From JADJOY01 sp046331705 [NCBI: bacterium] (GTDB lineage: Bacteria > JADJOY01), in contig JAXLQJ010000005.1 in assembly GCA_046331705.1 (NCBI GenBank), forward strand, positions 124,001 through 188,000: a stretch of 64,000 bases of DNA, written 5' to 3'. The first letter of the stretch is position 1. Each line of letters begins with the position of its first letter. The notes beneath the pieces were generated by a model, which saw only the letters and a program-made list of their open reading frames with translations, was not told the origin of the DNA and did no database searches. A program made the position numbers and the translations under genes. Below are positions 8,574 through 18,367 of the stretch, one piece after another.

Positions 8574-9914
8574 ATGAATCCCGCGCTTCCGGCGGAACCG
8601 ACGGCGGTATTCGATCGCCCCTACGTCGTCTCGTGGAACCTCACGTATCGGTGCAATCTGGCGTGCGAGCACTGCTACCTCGACGCCGGCCCGAATCCGC
8701 TGGTCGCCAGCGACGCCTTCGCGGACCGGAGCGAGCTCGGCACGGAGGAATGTTTCGCGGTCGCGGACCAGATCGCGCAGCTCGCGCCCGAGTGCGTGAC
8801 GATCCTGACCGGCGGCGAACCGCTGTTGCGCCGCGACATCCTGGCGATCGTCGCCCACGCCGCGAGCCGCGGGCTGTGGGTCGTGGTCGGCACGAACGGT
8901 GTGCGGATCACCGAGAACGTCGCCTCGCAGCTGGCGGCAAACGGCGCACGCGGCGTGGCGCTCTCGCTCGATGCCGTCGACGGCGCGGCGCACGACGCCT
9001 TTCGCAACGTGCGCGGCGCCTTCGCCAACACCGTCGAAGCGGCGCACGTCCTCGCCCGTGTGGGCATGCCGTTCTTGATCCAGACGACCGTCGCGCGTCA
9101 CAACGTGGACGACCTCGAGGCCATCGCGGAGCTGGCGCACGAGCGCCTCGGAGCCAAGGTCTGGAACCTCTACTTCCTGGTCCCCAGCGGTCGCGGCGAG
9201 TACGTCTCCGACCTCGACCCCGCGACCTACGACGGCGTCCTCGAGCGCCTCTACCACCTGCAACGGCGCTTCTCCGGGCGCATGCTGGTGAACGCCAAGT
9301 GCGCGCCCCACCACGTGCGGACGGCGCTCGCGCACGATCCCGACGCGCCCTTGCCGCGGACCTACGCCGGCGGCGCCGGCGGTTGCCCGGCCGGGACCCA
9401 CTACCTGGGGATCCGGCCGAACGGCGACGTCACGCCGTGCCCCTACCTGCCAGTCTTCGCGGGGAACTTGCGCAGCGATTCGCTCGGCGAGATCTGGACC
9501 GACTCGGAGCTCTTCCAGCGCATCCGCAAGCGCGACTCCTTGGGCGGACGGTGCGGCGACTGCGAGCTCAAGTCCGCCTGCGGCGGATGCCGCGCGCGCG
9601 CGCACGGCACGAGCGGCGACTACATGGCGGCCGATCCGCTGTGCGCCCACGAGGTCGGGCGCTTCAAGGACCTGCCCTCGATCGCGCGCCGCGACGAAGG
9701 CTACGGCGAGCGAGCCGCACCGGGGCTGCGCTGGGACCCCGCGGCGCTGGAGCGAATGAAGCAGATCCCGGCCTTCGTGCGCGGCATGGTGACGCGCACG
9801 GTCGAAGCCCACTGCCGCGAGCGCGGGATCACGGTGATCGACGAGCGCACGCTCGCGGAAATCCGCTCGCGAATGCCAGCGGCCCGGGTATTCGGCAAGC
9901 CCGAGCGGTTGTGA
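8574..9914 (+). CDS. Radical SAM/SPASM protein (NirJ/AhbD-like) with C-terminal PCP-reductase-like domain
   Basis: A 446-residue enzyme. The radical SAM CxxxCxxC is at residues 27, 31 and 34 (YRCNLACEHC), followed by GGEPLLR. A SPASM-like region with seven or more cysteines runs from about 285 to 360 (CPAG, CPYL, CGDC, CGGC, DPLC) for auxiliary Fe-S clusters. The N-terminal half is most like NirJ/AhbD/PqqE proteins, which edit hemes or peptides. From residue 385 a PCP_red-like domain is fused (LRWDPAALERMKQ). The start ATG has no strong ribosome site; it is 52 bases after the previous stop. Given the heme-rich neighbours, heme side-chain modification is a plausible role, but peptide modification cannot be excluded. 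Confidence 0.8.
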   Translation: MNPALPAEPTAVFDRPYVVSWNLTYRCNLACEHCYLDAGPNPLVASDAFADRSELGTEECFAVADQIAQLAPECVTILTGGEPLLRRDILAIVAHAASRGLWVVVGTNGVRITENVASQLAANGARGVALSLDAVDGAAHDAFRNVRGAFANTVEAAHVLARVGMPFLIQTTVARHNVDDLEAIAELAHERLGAKVWNLYFLVPSGRGEYVSDLDPATYDGVLERLYHLQRRFSGRMLVNAKCAPHHVRTALAHDPDAPLPRTYAGGAGGCPAGTHYLGIRPNGDVTPCPYLPVFAGNLRSDSLGEIWTDSELFQRIRKRDSLGGRCGDCELKSACGGCRARAHGTSGDYMAADPLCAHEVGRFKDLPSIARRDEGYGERAAPGLRWDPAALERMKQIPAFVRGMVTRTVEAHCRERGITVIDERTLAEIRSRMPAARVFGKPERL

Positions 9915-9968
9915 GCCGCCACTCCGGCGCCAGCGCGCCTCCAACGCGCGCGCGTCCGTGCCGGTCGC

Positions 9969-10772
9969 TCAGCCCCAGAACTCGTCGCCGCCTTCACCGG
10001 GCTTCGGTGCTTGCGCCGCGAGCCACTGGTCGAACTCCGCCTGCGTGTGGATCGTGACGAAACCACGCATGCGGTAATGACCGAGACCGCAGAGCTGCGC
10101 GCAACCGATCTCGTAGGTGAACTTCGGATCGCCCGTTCGAGCGCGCATCTCCTCGGTCGTCACCGTCGGCTCGAACCACAGCGGCGACTCGATTCCGGGG
10201 ATGGCATCCTGCTTCACCCGCATCTCCCACAGAGCGAAGCTGTGGATCACGTCCTTGCTGCTGAGACGCACGATGACCGGTTTGTGGGCCGGCAGATGAA
10301 GCTGATTCACGGTCGTGATGTCGTCCTTGCCGTGCGCGTCCTCGGGATCGAGACCCAGCGGGTTCGTCTGCGCGTCGACGAAGCGCGGGTCCGTGTGACC
10401 GAAGACACCGTCCGCGCCGGGGTAGTGGAAGTTCCAGGCGAATTGCTCCGCGACCACCCGCACCACGACCGCGTCCTTCTCGGCCGGGAACTTGTCGACG
10501 CGAACCGACCAGAGCGGGATCGAGAAGCCCACCAAGATCACGGCCTCGACCAACGCCACCGCCACTTCCAGGTAGGTGTTCTTGTGTCCCGTGACGCCGA
10601 CGTAGTCCGCTTTCGGGTTCGCGCTCGCTCGGAAGCGGATGAGCGTGTAGACGAAGAACGCGCCCCAGCCCACGAACAGCAAGGCCATCAAGACGTGCAC
10701 GTAGCCGATCACCTGATCGACCTTGGCCCCGTGCTCGGACGCAAGCTGCGGGAGAGACAACCACTCGTGCAT
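9969..10772 (-). CDS. coxB: Cytochrome c oxidase subunit II
   Basis: A 267-residue protein with a GGAGG ribosome site five bases before the ATG. Two N-terminal transmembrane helices (about 22-45 and 68-88) hold a periplasmic cupredoxin domain. The CuA site is complete: the early His in VIHSFAL and C-x3-C-x3-H-x2-M in CAQLCGLGHYRM, with WNFHYPG as the aromatic electron-entry region. There is no fused cytochrome c domain, so the enzyme is aa3-like rather than caa3. Unusually for such operons coxB is the last gene, after coxA, coxC, subunit IV and two small genes. It converges on the radical SAM gene with a 54-base gap. Confidence 0.95.
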   Translation of the reverse strand: MHEWLSLPQLASEHGAKVDQVIGYVHVLMALLFVGWGAFFVYTLIRFRASANPKADYVGVTGHKNTYLEVAVALVEAVILVGFSIPLWSVRVDKFPAEKDAVVVRVVAEQFAWNFHYPGADGVFGHTDPRFVDAQTNPLGLDPEDAHGKDDITTVNQLHLPAHKPVIVRLSSKDVIHSFALWEMRVKQDAIPGIESPLWFEPTVTTEEMRARTGDPKFTYEIGCAQLCGLGHYRMRGFVTIHTQAEFDQWLAAQAPKPGEGGDEFWG

Positions 10773-10789
10773 CCGATCCTCCGCTCGCG

Positions 10790-11059
10790 TTAACTCGGGT
10801 TCTCACACGCGGCCGGCGCGGCTGCGAGCGCGGCGGCTCCGCTGAATCGTCGGGCGCGCCTCGACAAGTAGACGAAGAACGTGAGGAAGCCGATCCACAT
10901 CGACGCCACCACGGCGATCAGCAGCCACGCCCCGAGCCGCGCGCCGTCGATCATCGGTCCCGTGGCCTCGCCGTAGCAGGCGGGGCAGGCCCAGACGGCG
11001 GAGCTCGAGAGCGTCAGCGCTGCCGTCGCGAGCAGCGCGACGAGCGGGACTCTCGCCAT
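10790..11059 (-). CDS. Small oxidase-linked membrane protein with CPAC motif
   Basis: An 89-residue protein. An N-terminal signal peptide (ALLATAALTLSSSAVWA) is followed at once by CPACYGEATGPM and a single transmembrane helix (AWLLIAVVASMWIGFLTFFVYL), then a basic and Ala-rich cytoplasmic tail. The CxxC just outside the membrane with a nearby Met suggests a metal or thiol role, for example copper delivery to the neighbouring CuA subunit; this is inference. The start chosen is the ATG just before the signal peptide. It lies between the 67-residue membrane protein and coxB, with short gaps. I cannot assign it to a named family. Confidence 0.7.
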   Translation of the reverse strand: MARVPLVALLATAALTLSSSAVWACPACYGEATGPMIDGARLGAWLLIAVVASMWIGFLTFFVYLSRRARRFSGAAALAAAPAACENPS

Positions 11060-11064
11060 CGCGC

Positions 11065-11268
11065 TCACGACTCGAGGCCCCGCAGCTTGCGCAGGAACCA
11101 GCCGCCGTAGCTGAGCAACGCCACCCCGGCTGCCGTCGACGCGGCACCCATCAGCACCATTCCCACGTCGCTCGTGCTGCGCCCCTCGGCGATTCCCCAC
11201 GCCCCGAAACCGAACACCGTGAGCGTCGCCACCAGGATGAACACGACGTGAAAGCCCTTGAGATTCAC
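11065..11268 (-). CDS. Small two-helix membrane protein in oxidase operon
   Basis: A 67-residue protein with two hydrophobic segments (about residues 7-28 and 36-56) joined by a short EGRSTSD loop and ending in RKLRGLES. It begins 8 bases after the subunit IV gene and stops 5 bases before the CPAC protein, so it belongs to the cox operon. It may be an accessory subunit of the oxidase. No conserved residues that point to a function. Confidence 0.65.
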   Translation of the reverse strand: MNLKGFHVVFILVATLTVFGFGAWGIAEGRSTSDVGMVLMGAASTAAGVALLSYGGWFLRKLRGLES

Positions 11269-11276
11269 GGTGGTGC

Positions 11277-11657
11277 TCAGTGGCCCGCGTGGGCGCCGTG
11301 CTCGCCAGCGGGCTGCGCGACCTTGTCGGGATGAGTCAGCTTGCCGACGTGGTCCACGATGGAAGTCGCGGTGGGCGTCAGCAACAGCACGAAGAAGAAG
11401 CCGACCGTCAATCCCAGCACCGCGAAGATCGTCTTGCGTTCCGAGAGCAGGTGCATGAAGTACGCGGCCACCAACGAGCCCTTGATGGTGGCGATGACCA
11501 GCGCGAGCGCGATCGCCTCGCGCTTCGGCAGATCGAGCTCCGCGACGACCACCGTCACCACGGTCAAGGCCAGCAGGCTACCGAAGACGATCAACGCCGA
11601 ACGTACGTGCTTGTCGAGGTCCGCGGCGTGGTGGTCCACAGCGTGATTCGCGCTCAT
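11277..11657 (-). CDS. Cytochrome c oxidase subunit IV (prokaryotic, CyoD/CoxD-like)
   Basis: A 126-residue protein with three transmembrane helices after a His-containing N-terminus (HAVDHHAADLDKHV). The pattern, with EAIALALVIATIKGSLVAAYFMHL in the second helix, is typical of the bacterial subunit IV family that packs against subunits I and III. A Shine-Dalgarno-like GGCGGAGGCGAG precedes the chosen ATG. A His-rich tail (GEHGAHAGH) ends the protein. Confidence 0.85.
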   Translation of the reverse strand: MSANHAVDHHAADLDKHVRSALIVFGSLLALTVVTVVVAELDLPKREAIALALVIATIKGSLVAAYFMHLLSERKTIFAVLGLTVGFFFVLLLTPTATSIVDHVGKLTHPDKVAQPAGEHGAHAGH

Positions 11658-11673
11658 CTCGCCTCCGCCACCG

Positions 11674-12264
11674 TCACAGCAGGTAGAGAACCGGAAAGAG
11701 GAAGATCCAGACCAGATCCACCAGGTGCCAGAACAGGCCGGCATTTTCCACACGATTCGTGAACCATTGCGGATTGGTCTCGAAGAGCCTCGAGCCCGGG
11801 CCCAGCAGATACGCGTTGACCGCCATCCCGCCGATCACGTGCAAACCGTGCAAACCGGTGAGCGTGAAGTAGATCGCCAGGAACGTGTTGGTTCGCGGGA
11901 AGAGACCGTGATGGAACTTGGTCGTGTACTCGAAGTACTTGATGACCAGGAAGATGCAGCCGCAGAGGATCGTGATCCCCATCCATTGGCGGAACTTCCC
12001 GAGGTCGCGTCGCACCAGCGACGCCCAAGCGAGCACCACGGTGATGCTGGAGCTGATCAGCACCAGGGTGTTGGTGAACGCCATCTTGATGTTCAGGATG
12101 GTGCGTCCAGCCGGCCACTCGGAGGCGCCGACGCGCAGCATGATGTAGGCGGCGAAAAGGCCGCCGAAGAGCATCACCTCCGACGCCAGGAAGAGCCAGA
12201 TGCCGATCTTCCCATTCGTCAGCCCGGTATCCGGGCGGGGGTCGACGGTGTACGGGATCTCCAT
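11674..12264 (-). CDS. coxC: Cytochrome c oxidase subunit III
   Basis: A 196-residue membrane protein with five hydrophobic helices, the short form of subunit III common in bacteria. The SEVMLFGGLFAAY helix (with Glu of the conserved subunit III core) and the GLHGLHVIGGM signature are visible. It lies 6 bases downstream of coxA and is followed by subunit IV. It stabilises the D-pathway side of subunit I. Confidence 0.92.
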   Translation of the reverse strand: MEIPYTVDPRPDTGLTNGKIGIWLFLASEVMLFGGLFAAYIMLRVGASEWPAGRTILNIKMAFTNTLVLISSSITVVLAWASLVRRDLGKFRQWMGITILCGCIFLVIKYFEYTTKFHHGLFPRTNTFLAIYFTLTGLHGLHVIGGMAVNAYLLGPGSRLFETNPQWFTNRVENAGLFWHLVDLVWIFLFPVLYLL

Positions 12265-12270
12265 GCTCGC

Positions 12271-14043
12271 TCACCCCCTGGCCGGATCGAATTGCGGGAA
12301 GAAATCGGTCGCGTGCCCCGGCGCGCTGTACTCGTAAGGCCCGCGATGCGCCTCGGGGATGGTGACGAAGTTGCCGTGCGGCGGTGGCGACGGCGCCGCC
12401 CACTCGAGCGTGGTCGCATCCCACGGATTGTCGGAAACCTTCTCGCCGCCGCGAATGCTCGTGAATAGATTGATCATGAACGGGATCTGCGAGACCGCCA
12501 GACCCCACGCCGAGAAGGACATCACCTTGTTCAGGTACAGGTAGTGCGCGACGTGTGCGTAGGTCTCGCCGCCGTCGGCCATGCGGCGTGACATCCCGGC
12601 GAGGCCTTGGATGAACATCGGGAAGAAGATTCCGTTCATGAACACGAACGACGGCCAGAAGTGCAGCTTGCCGAGGGACTCGCTCATGCGACGTCCGGTC
12701 GCCTTCGGAAACCAGTAATAGACGCCCGCGAACAGCGCGAAGATCGTTCCCGGCGCGACCACGTAGTGGAAGTGCCCGATCACGTAGAGCGTGTCGTGCA
12801 GATGGATGTCGGGAAACGACAGCCCGAGCGGCAGTCCCGTGAGCCCGCCGATGCCGAACATCGGCAAGAAAGCCAACGCGAAGAGCATTGGTGTGGTGAA
12901 TCGAATCGAGCCGCCCCACAACGAGACGAAGAACGCGGTGAGGACGATCACCGAAGGGATCGAGATGATCATCGTCGTGGTCTGGAAGAACGCGGCCATC
13001 ACGCTGCCCATGCCGGTGATGAACATGTGATGCGCCCACACCACGAACGACATGAAGCCCAGGAACACCACCGCGTAGACCATCGCGCGATAGCCCCAGA
13101 GCGGTTTGCGCGTGTTGTTCGCGACCACCTCGGCCACGATGCCCATGGCCGGCAGGATGAGAACGTAGACCTCCGGATGCGCGAGGAACCAGAACAGGTG
13201 CTGCCAGAGCAGCGGGCTACCGCCACCGCTGACGTTCAGCATCTTGCCGCTCACGACCAGACCGCTCGGCAGGAAGAAGCTGGTGCCCGCCACGCGATCC
13301 ATGAGCTGCAGGATGCCGGCGGCCTCGAGCGGCGGGAACGCGAGCAGCAACAGAAACGCGGTCACGAGCTGCGCCCACACGAAGAACGGCAATCGCATGA
13401 ACGTGAGCCCCTTGGTGCGGAGCTGGATCGTGGTGACGATGAAGTTGATGGAGCCGAGCAGTGACGAGGTGATCAGGAAGATCATCCCCACGAGCCACGT
13501 GGTCTGGCCGGGCGAGATGTCGGACAACGGCGGATACGACGTCCACCCCGATTGCGCGGCGCCGCCGGGCAGGAAGAAGCTCGCCAACATGACGACGCCG
13601 CCCATGGCATAGACCCAGTAGCTCGCCATGTTGATGCGCGGGAAGGCCATGTCGGGCGCGCCGATCTGCAGTGGCAGCACGAAATTCCCGAAGGCGCCCA
13701 CGCCGAGCGGCACGACCCCCAGGAACACCATGATCGTGCCGTGCATGGCGCCGAGCTGATTGTAGAAGTCGGGCGCCATCGCGCCGCCCGGCATCACCGC
13801 GTCGCTGAAGAGCTTGCCGAGGCCGAAGGGGAGCGGCTTGCCCGGGAAGGCGAGCTGCCACCGCATCAGCATCATCAAGCAGAAACCGAAGAACAGGAAC
13901 GCGAGCGCCGTGAGCCCGTATTGAATGCCGATGACCTTGTGATCGGTCGAGAACACGTACTTCCGCCAGAACCCGAGCTCGTGATGCTCGGGATGGCCAT
14001 GGCCTCCGCCGTGACTCGAATGGTGCTCATGCGACGAGCTCAT
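12271..14043 (-). CDS. coxA: Cytochrome c oxidase subunit I (heme-copper oxidase, A-type)
   Basis: A 590-residue polytopic protein, the proton-pumping catalytic subunit. Seen: a His-rich N-terminus (HEHHSSHGGGHGHPEHH), HGTIMVF with the low-spin heme His, HPEVYVLILPAMG with the cross-linked CuB His-Tyr pair and the D-pathway Glu, HHMF with the other CuB ligands, and HFHYVVAPG with both heme ligands. AHPEVY with Glu kept points to the A1 group. Some 12 helices fit the family length. It is downstream of the cupredoxin-like gene with a 127-base gap that shows no gene. Confidence 0.97.
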   Translation of the reverse strand: MSSSHEHHSSHGGGHGHPEHHELGFWRKYVFSTDHKVIGIQYGLTALAFLFFGFCLMMLMRWQLAFPGKPLPFGLGKLFSDAVMPGGAMAPDFYNQLGAMHGTIMVFLGVVPLGVGAFGNFVLPLQIGAPDMAFPRINMASYWVYAMGGVVMLASFFLPGGAAQSGWTSYPPLSDISPGQTTWLVGMIFLITSSLLGSINFIVTTIQLRTKGLTFMRLPFFVWAQLVTAFLLLLAFPPLEAAGILQLMDRVAGTSFFLPSGLVVSGKMLNVSGGGSPLLWQHLFWFLAHPEVYVLILPAMGIVAEVVANNTRKPLWGYRAMVYAVVFLGFMSFVVWAHHMFITGMGSVMAAFFQTTTMIISIPSVIVLTAFFVSLWGGSIRFTTPMLFALAFLPMFGIGGLTGLPLGLSFPDIHLHDTLYVIGHFHYVVAPGTIFALFAGVYYWFPKATGRRMSESLGKLHFWPSFVFMNGIFFPMFIQGLAGMSRRMADGGETYAHVAHYLYLNKVMSFSAWGLAVSQIPFMINLFTSIRGGEKVSDNPWDATTLEWAAPSPPPHGNFVTIPEAHRGPYEYSAPGHATDFFPQFDPARG

Positions 14044-14170
14044 CAGGCGATTCTCCCTCTACCCGTGGCGATCGAGGCGCTGCGGTCGAACGGCAATCGG
14101 CTCCGGCACGTTGGTGCGGGCGCTGCGGCGGGCTGCGACCGGCCGCCGTGCCGCCGCCGGAGGGCCGAGC

Positions 14171-14884
14171 TCACTTTCCCGGGGCGCTGAACGTGAACGT
14201 GATGCTCTTGGTGTCGCCCTCGGCGATCGTCACCGACTGCTTCTGCGTGCCGAGCTTCTCGTGCCACGCGCTCAGCTCGTAGGTCCCCGCCGGCACGTTC
14301 GCGATCTTGAACTTGCCGTCCTTGCCCGTGACGCTGAAGAACGGGTGCGCGTAGACGCGCACGTACGCGTTCATCCAGGGATGGACGTCGCACTTGACCT
14401 TGAAGAAGCCTTCCTCCTTCGGAAAGCTCGCCTCCTTCTCGGTCACGTTGCCGGGCATGGCCAGGTTGAACTCCTTGTTGAGCTGCGGCAGCGCGTGAAC
14501 GTTGTGCAGGATCGCGTCGGAGTTCTTGAACTTGAGCTGCTGACCGGTCTGGATCCCCAGCACGTGGGGAACGTACATGCAGCCGTTCTGATCGATTTCC
14601 GCCGGGCCGCTCGGGGCGGGATACGTCTTTCCTGCGGGTAGCCCCGACTCGACGCTCACGGCCACGTTCCCGAGGGCGTTGCCGTCTCCCAGCACCAGGA
14701 TGTCGTTGGCAACCGGGCTCGTGTGCTTCCCGGCACAGGTCGGGTCCGCGTCCATGGACACTGGCTTCAGATTCGGCACGGCGCCCGAATAGCTCACCGA
14801 TCCCTCGATCGTTCCGGCCAAGGCCACGCCAACGCACAGCGCTTGGGCGCTGGCGACGACACCGAGAACACGCGCTCGCAACAT
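14171..14884 (-). CDS. Periplasmic cupredoxin-like protein with carboxypeptidase-regulatory-like C-terminal domain
   Basis: A 237-residue secreted protein with a signal peptide cleaved near ALA-GTIEG. A likely type 1 copper site is formed by His in ILHNVHALP and the C-x2-H-x2-M set in KCDVHPWM (about residues 175-181). A short beta-sandwich domain (GKFKIANVPAGTYELSAWHEKLG) follows, as in CarboxypepD_reg-like folds, and the protein ends at SAPGK. It sits between actF and coxA. In this operon it takes the place where a cytochrome c might be expected, so it may pass electrons between the ActCDF membrane subunits and CuA. A structural or copper-storage role is also possible. Confidence 0.75.
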   Translation of the reverse strand: MLRARVLGVVASAQALCVGVALAGTIEGSVSYSGAVPNLKPVSMDADPTCAGKHTSPVANDILVLGDGNALGNVAVSVESGLPAGKTYPAPSGPAEIDQNGCMYVPHVLGIQTGQQLKFKNSDAILHNVHALPQLNKEFNLAMPGNVTEKEASFPKEEGFFKVKCDVHPWMNAYVRVYAHPFFSVTGKDGKFKIANVPAGTYELSAWHEKLGTQKQSVTIAEGDTKSITFTFSAPGK

Positions 14885-14918
14885 GACTGAGTCTCCTCCT
14901 CGGATCCGTTTCCGGGGT

Positions 14919-16127
14919 TCAGGCGTTTTCGTAGGTCAACGACTCGGGCAATCGTGGGTCGCGAATGGGAATCAAGGCCGCGCGGGTCAGGTTGAAACCG
15001 AACACGGCCAGGAACGCGCCGCCCACCGCGACCCACGTCGTGAGATCCAGCGCCGTCGGCGCGAATCCGTGCTCGTGAATGTTCGGCATCACGAGCCAGT
15101 GGAGATCCAGGTAGTGCATCGCCAGCATCCAGATCGCGCCCAGGCGCAGCAGCGCCGGGTTGCGTTTCACGGAGCGGGCCATGATGGCGAAGAACGGGAT
15201 CACGAAATGCCCGATCGCCAGAGCGATGGTCACGGTCTTCCAGGAACCGGCGAGCCGGTGCCGGAACCAGATCGTCTCTTCGGGGATGTTCGCGTACCAG
15301 ATCAGGAAGAACTGCGAGAAGCCGATGTACGTCCAGAAGATCGTGAAGCCGTGGAGCAGCTTGCCGAGATCGTGGAAATGATCGGTGGTGAAGACCCCGG
15401 TCACCAGACCGCTGCGGTGCAAACCGACCGTGACGATCGCGATGAACGCATGCGCCGCGACCACCGCTCCCGCGAAGAAGTAGAGGCCGAAGATGGTCGA
15501 GTACCAATGCGGGTCGAGCGACATGATCCAGTCGATCGAGGCGAACGTGATCGAGAGCGCGAACACGAAGAGGGAGGGCGCGGCGGCCATCTGCAGTCGG
15601 CGCGTGATGTCGTGGTCTCCGGTTGCGTCCTGCCGCCGCGACGCTCGACCGAAGTAGACCGACATCGCGAACCACACCACCACGTAGATCACCAGCCGGA
15701 CGAGGAAGAAGCGCGTGTCGAGGTACGGTGCCTTCGAGTGGAGCGCCGGATCCTTCGCGACCAGGTCCGCGTCCGTCCAGATGAAGAGCTCCGACATCCC
15801 CAGCGCGATCGGCAACACCAGCACCGCGAACGCCGGCAACGTCGCCATGGCGTTCTCGGCGATGCGCCGCACGGCCGTGCTCCAGCCAGCCTTCGAGATG
15901 TAGTGGATCAGGACGAAGAAGAGCGCCCCGAGCGCGATGCTCAGGAAGTACAGGAACGCCACCAGCCAGGAGAAGTAGAACTGCTTGAGGTCTGCGCGAC
16001 CGAGAGCCAACGAACCGATCAGCCCGACGACCAACGCGATCCCGCCCGCCGCGGGCAGTCGCCCCCAGCCATTTCCGGGGGGGATGGAGGCGCGATCCGG
16101 GCGAAGGGAATGTGCGGCGTCGCTCAA
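14919..16127 (-). CDS. actF: Alternative Complex III subunit ActF (quinol-binding membrane subunit 2)
   Basis: About 402 residues and ten hydrophobic helices. The sequence (FYFSWLVAFLYFLSIALGALFF, HYISKAGWSTAVRRIAEN, SIDWIMSLDPHWYSTIFG, YLDLHWLVMPN) is the ActF family of quinol:electron acceptor oxidoreductases. No ATG or GTG is in frame between the actD stop and the first helix. TTG at 16127 has an AGAGGAG ribosome site 10 bases upstream and gives a sensible N-terminus, so I take it as the start. It lies 43 bases after actD; there is no room for actE, which usually stands between them. Confidence 0.9.
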   Translation of the reverse strand: MSDAAHSLRPDRASIPPGNGWGRLPAAGGIALVVGLIGSLALGRADLKQFYFSWLVAFLYFLSIALGALFFVLIHYISKAGWSTAVRRIAENAMATLPAFAVLVLPIALGMSELFIWTDADLVAKDPALHSKAPYLDTRFFLVRLVIYVVVWFAMSVYFGRASRRQDATGDHDITRRLQMAAAPSLFVFALSITFASIDWIMSLDPHWYSTIFGLYFFAGAVVAAHAFIAIVTVGLHRSGLVTGVFTTDHFHDLGKLLHGFTIFWTYIGFSQFFLIWYANIPEETIWFRHRLAGSWKTVTIALAIGHFVIPFFAIMARSVKRNPALLRLGAIWMLAMHYLDLHWLVMPNIHEHGFAPTALDLTTWVAVGGAFLAVFGFNLTRAALIPIRDPRLPESLTYENA

Positions 16128-16137
16128 GGCTCGCGAG

Positions 16138-16144
16138 CTCCTCT
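16138..16144 (-). promoter_or_regulatory. Ribosome binding site that decides the actF start
   Basis: On the minus strand this reads AGAGGAG, ten bases before TTG at 16127. It is the only good Shine-Dalgarno match ahead of the first actF helix and supports the TTG start. Confidence 0.65.
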
Positions 16145-16170
16145 GCGTCCCGAGTTCCGACCGCGGGGCA

Positions 16171-16734
16171 TCACGCCCGCCGCGGCACCAGCTCGACGTG
16201 CTTGGCGCCGATCCCGCGGAGAAAGTCCGGTGTCCGCTGCGGATCGAAGCGCGGGTCCCACGATTCGATCGAGATGAAGAACCCGTCGTCGCTCGCACGC
16301 GCGAACCGCTCCGCGTGAAACAGCGGATGGAAGAGCATGGGCAGTTGATTCAGGCCGAACATGCCGAAGACCGCGGCGAACGCGGCGAACAGCACACCCA
16401 GCTCGAAGACGATGGGAATGAACGCCGGCCAGCTGAAATACGGCTTGCCGCTGTAGACGATGGGATAGTCGACGACGCTCATCCACCACTGCATCAGGAG
16501 CGCGCTGGCGGCGCCGACCAGCCCGAGCGCGAGCACCAGGAACGGCAGCCGTGAGCGCCGGAGCCCCATCGCGCGGTCGAGCCCGTGAATGGGAAACGGC
16601 GTGTGCGCGTCCCATCTCGTGTAACCCGCGTCGCGCACCTGCTCGCAGGCTTCGTAGAGCGCCTGGGGCGAGTCCAGCTCGGCGAGCGCGCCGAAATGCT
16701 CGCCCTCGGGCAGGGACGGCATCAACAAGCCCAT
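16171..16734 (-). CDS. actD: Alternative Complex III subunit ActD (DUF3341)
   Basis: A 187-residue protein. The N-terminal cytoplasmic part contains the family signature (AREL-like segment AALYEACEQVRDAGYTRWDAHTPFPIHGLD), followed by two transmembrane helices (about 63-83 and 103-125) and a soluble C-terminal portion. ActD is a non-cofactor membrane subunit of the complex. It begins one base after actC ends and precedes actF directly. Confidence 0.9.
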   Translation of the reverse strand: MGLLMPSLPEGEHFGALAELDSPQALYEACEQVRDAGYTRWDAHTPFPIHGLDRAMGLRRSRLPFLVLALGLVGAASALLMQWWMSVVDYPIVYSGKPYFSWPAFIPIVFELGVLFAAFAAVFGMFGLNQLPMLFHPLFHAERFARASDDGFFISIESWDPRFDPQRTPDFLRGIGAKHVELVPRRA

Positions 16735-16735
16735 C

Positions 16736-18151
<1,416 letters not shown>

Positions 18152-18311
18152 TCGCTACCAAGCACCCGACTGGCGGCCCGATGTACCTCGTCCGTGATCG
18201 ACGTCCGCTACGCTACCGACCTCTCAGCCAGCAACCGTTCCCGTTATCCGGGGGGGCGAGATGTCGCGGACCGCTCGCGCGGCGCGACCGAAATAGGCAG
18301 GAATCGGGGCG

Positions 18312-18340
18312 ACCTTACCAACGGGCGACATCAGGGTCAA
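18312..18340 (-). promoter_or_regulatory. Sigma70-like promoter for the act-cox operon
   Basis: On the minus strand: -35 TTGACC (18340-18335), a spacer of exactly 17 bases, and -10 TAAGGT (18317-18312). The -35 is strong (5 of 6) and the -10 is weak (3 of 6), which fits an activator-dependent promoter. The start would be near 18305, some 150 bases before actC. Confidence 0.45.
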
Positions 18341-18367
18341 GAAAAACGCGATACGAAATCGTAACTC

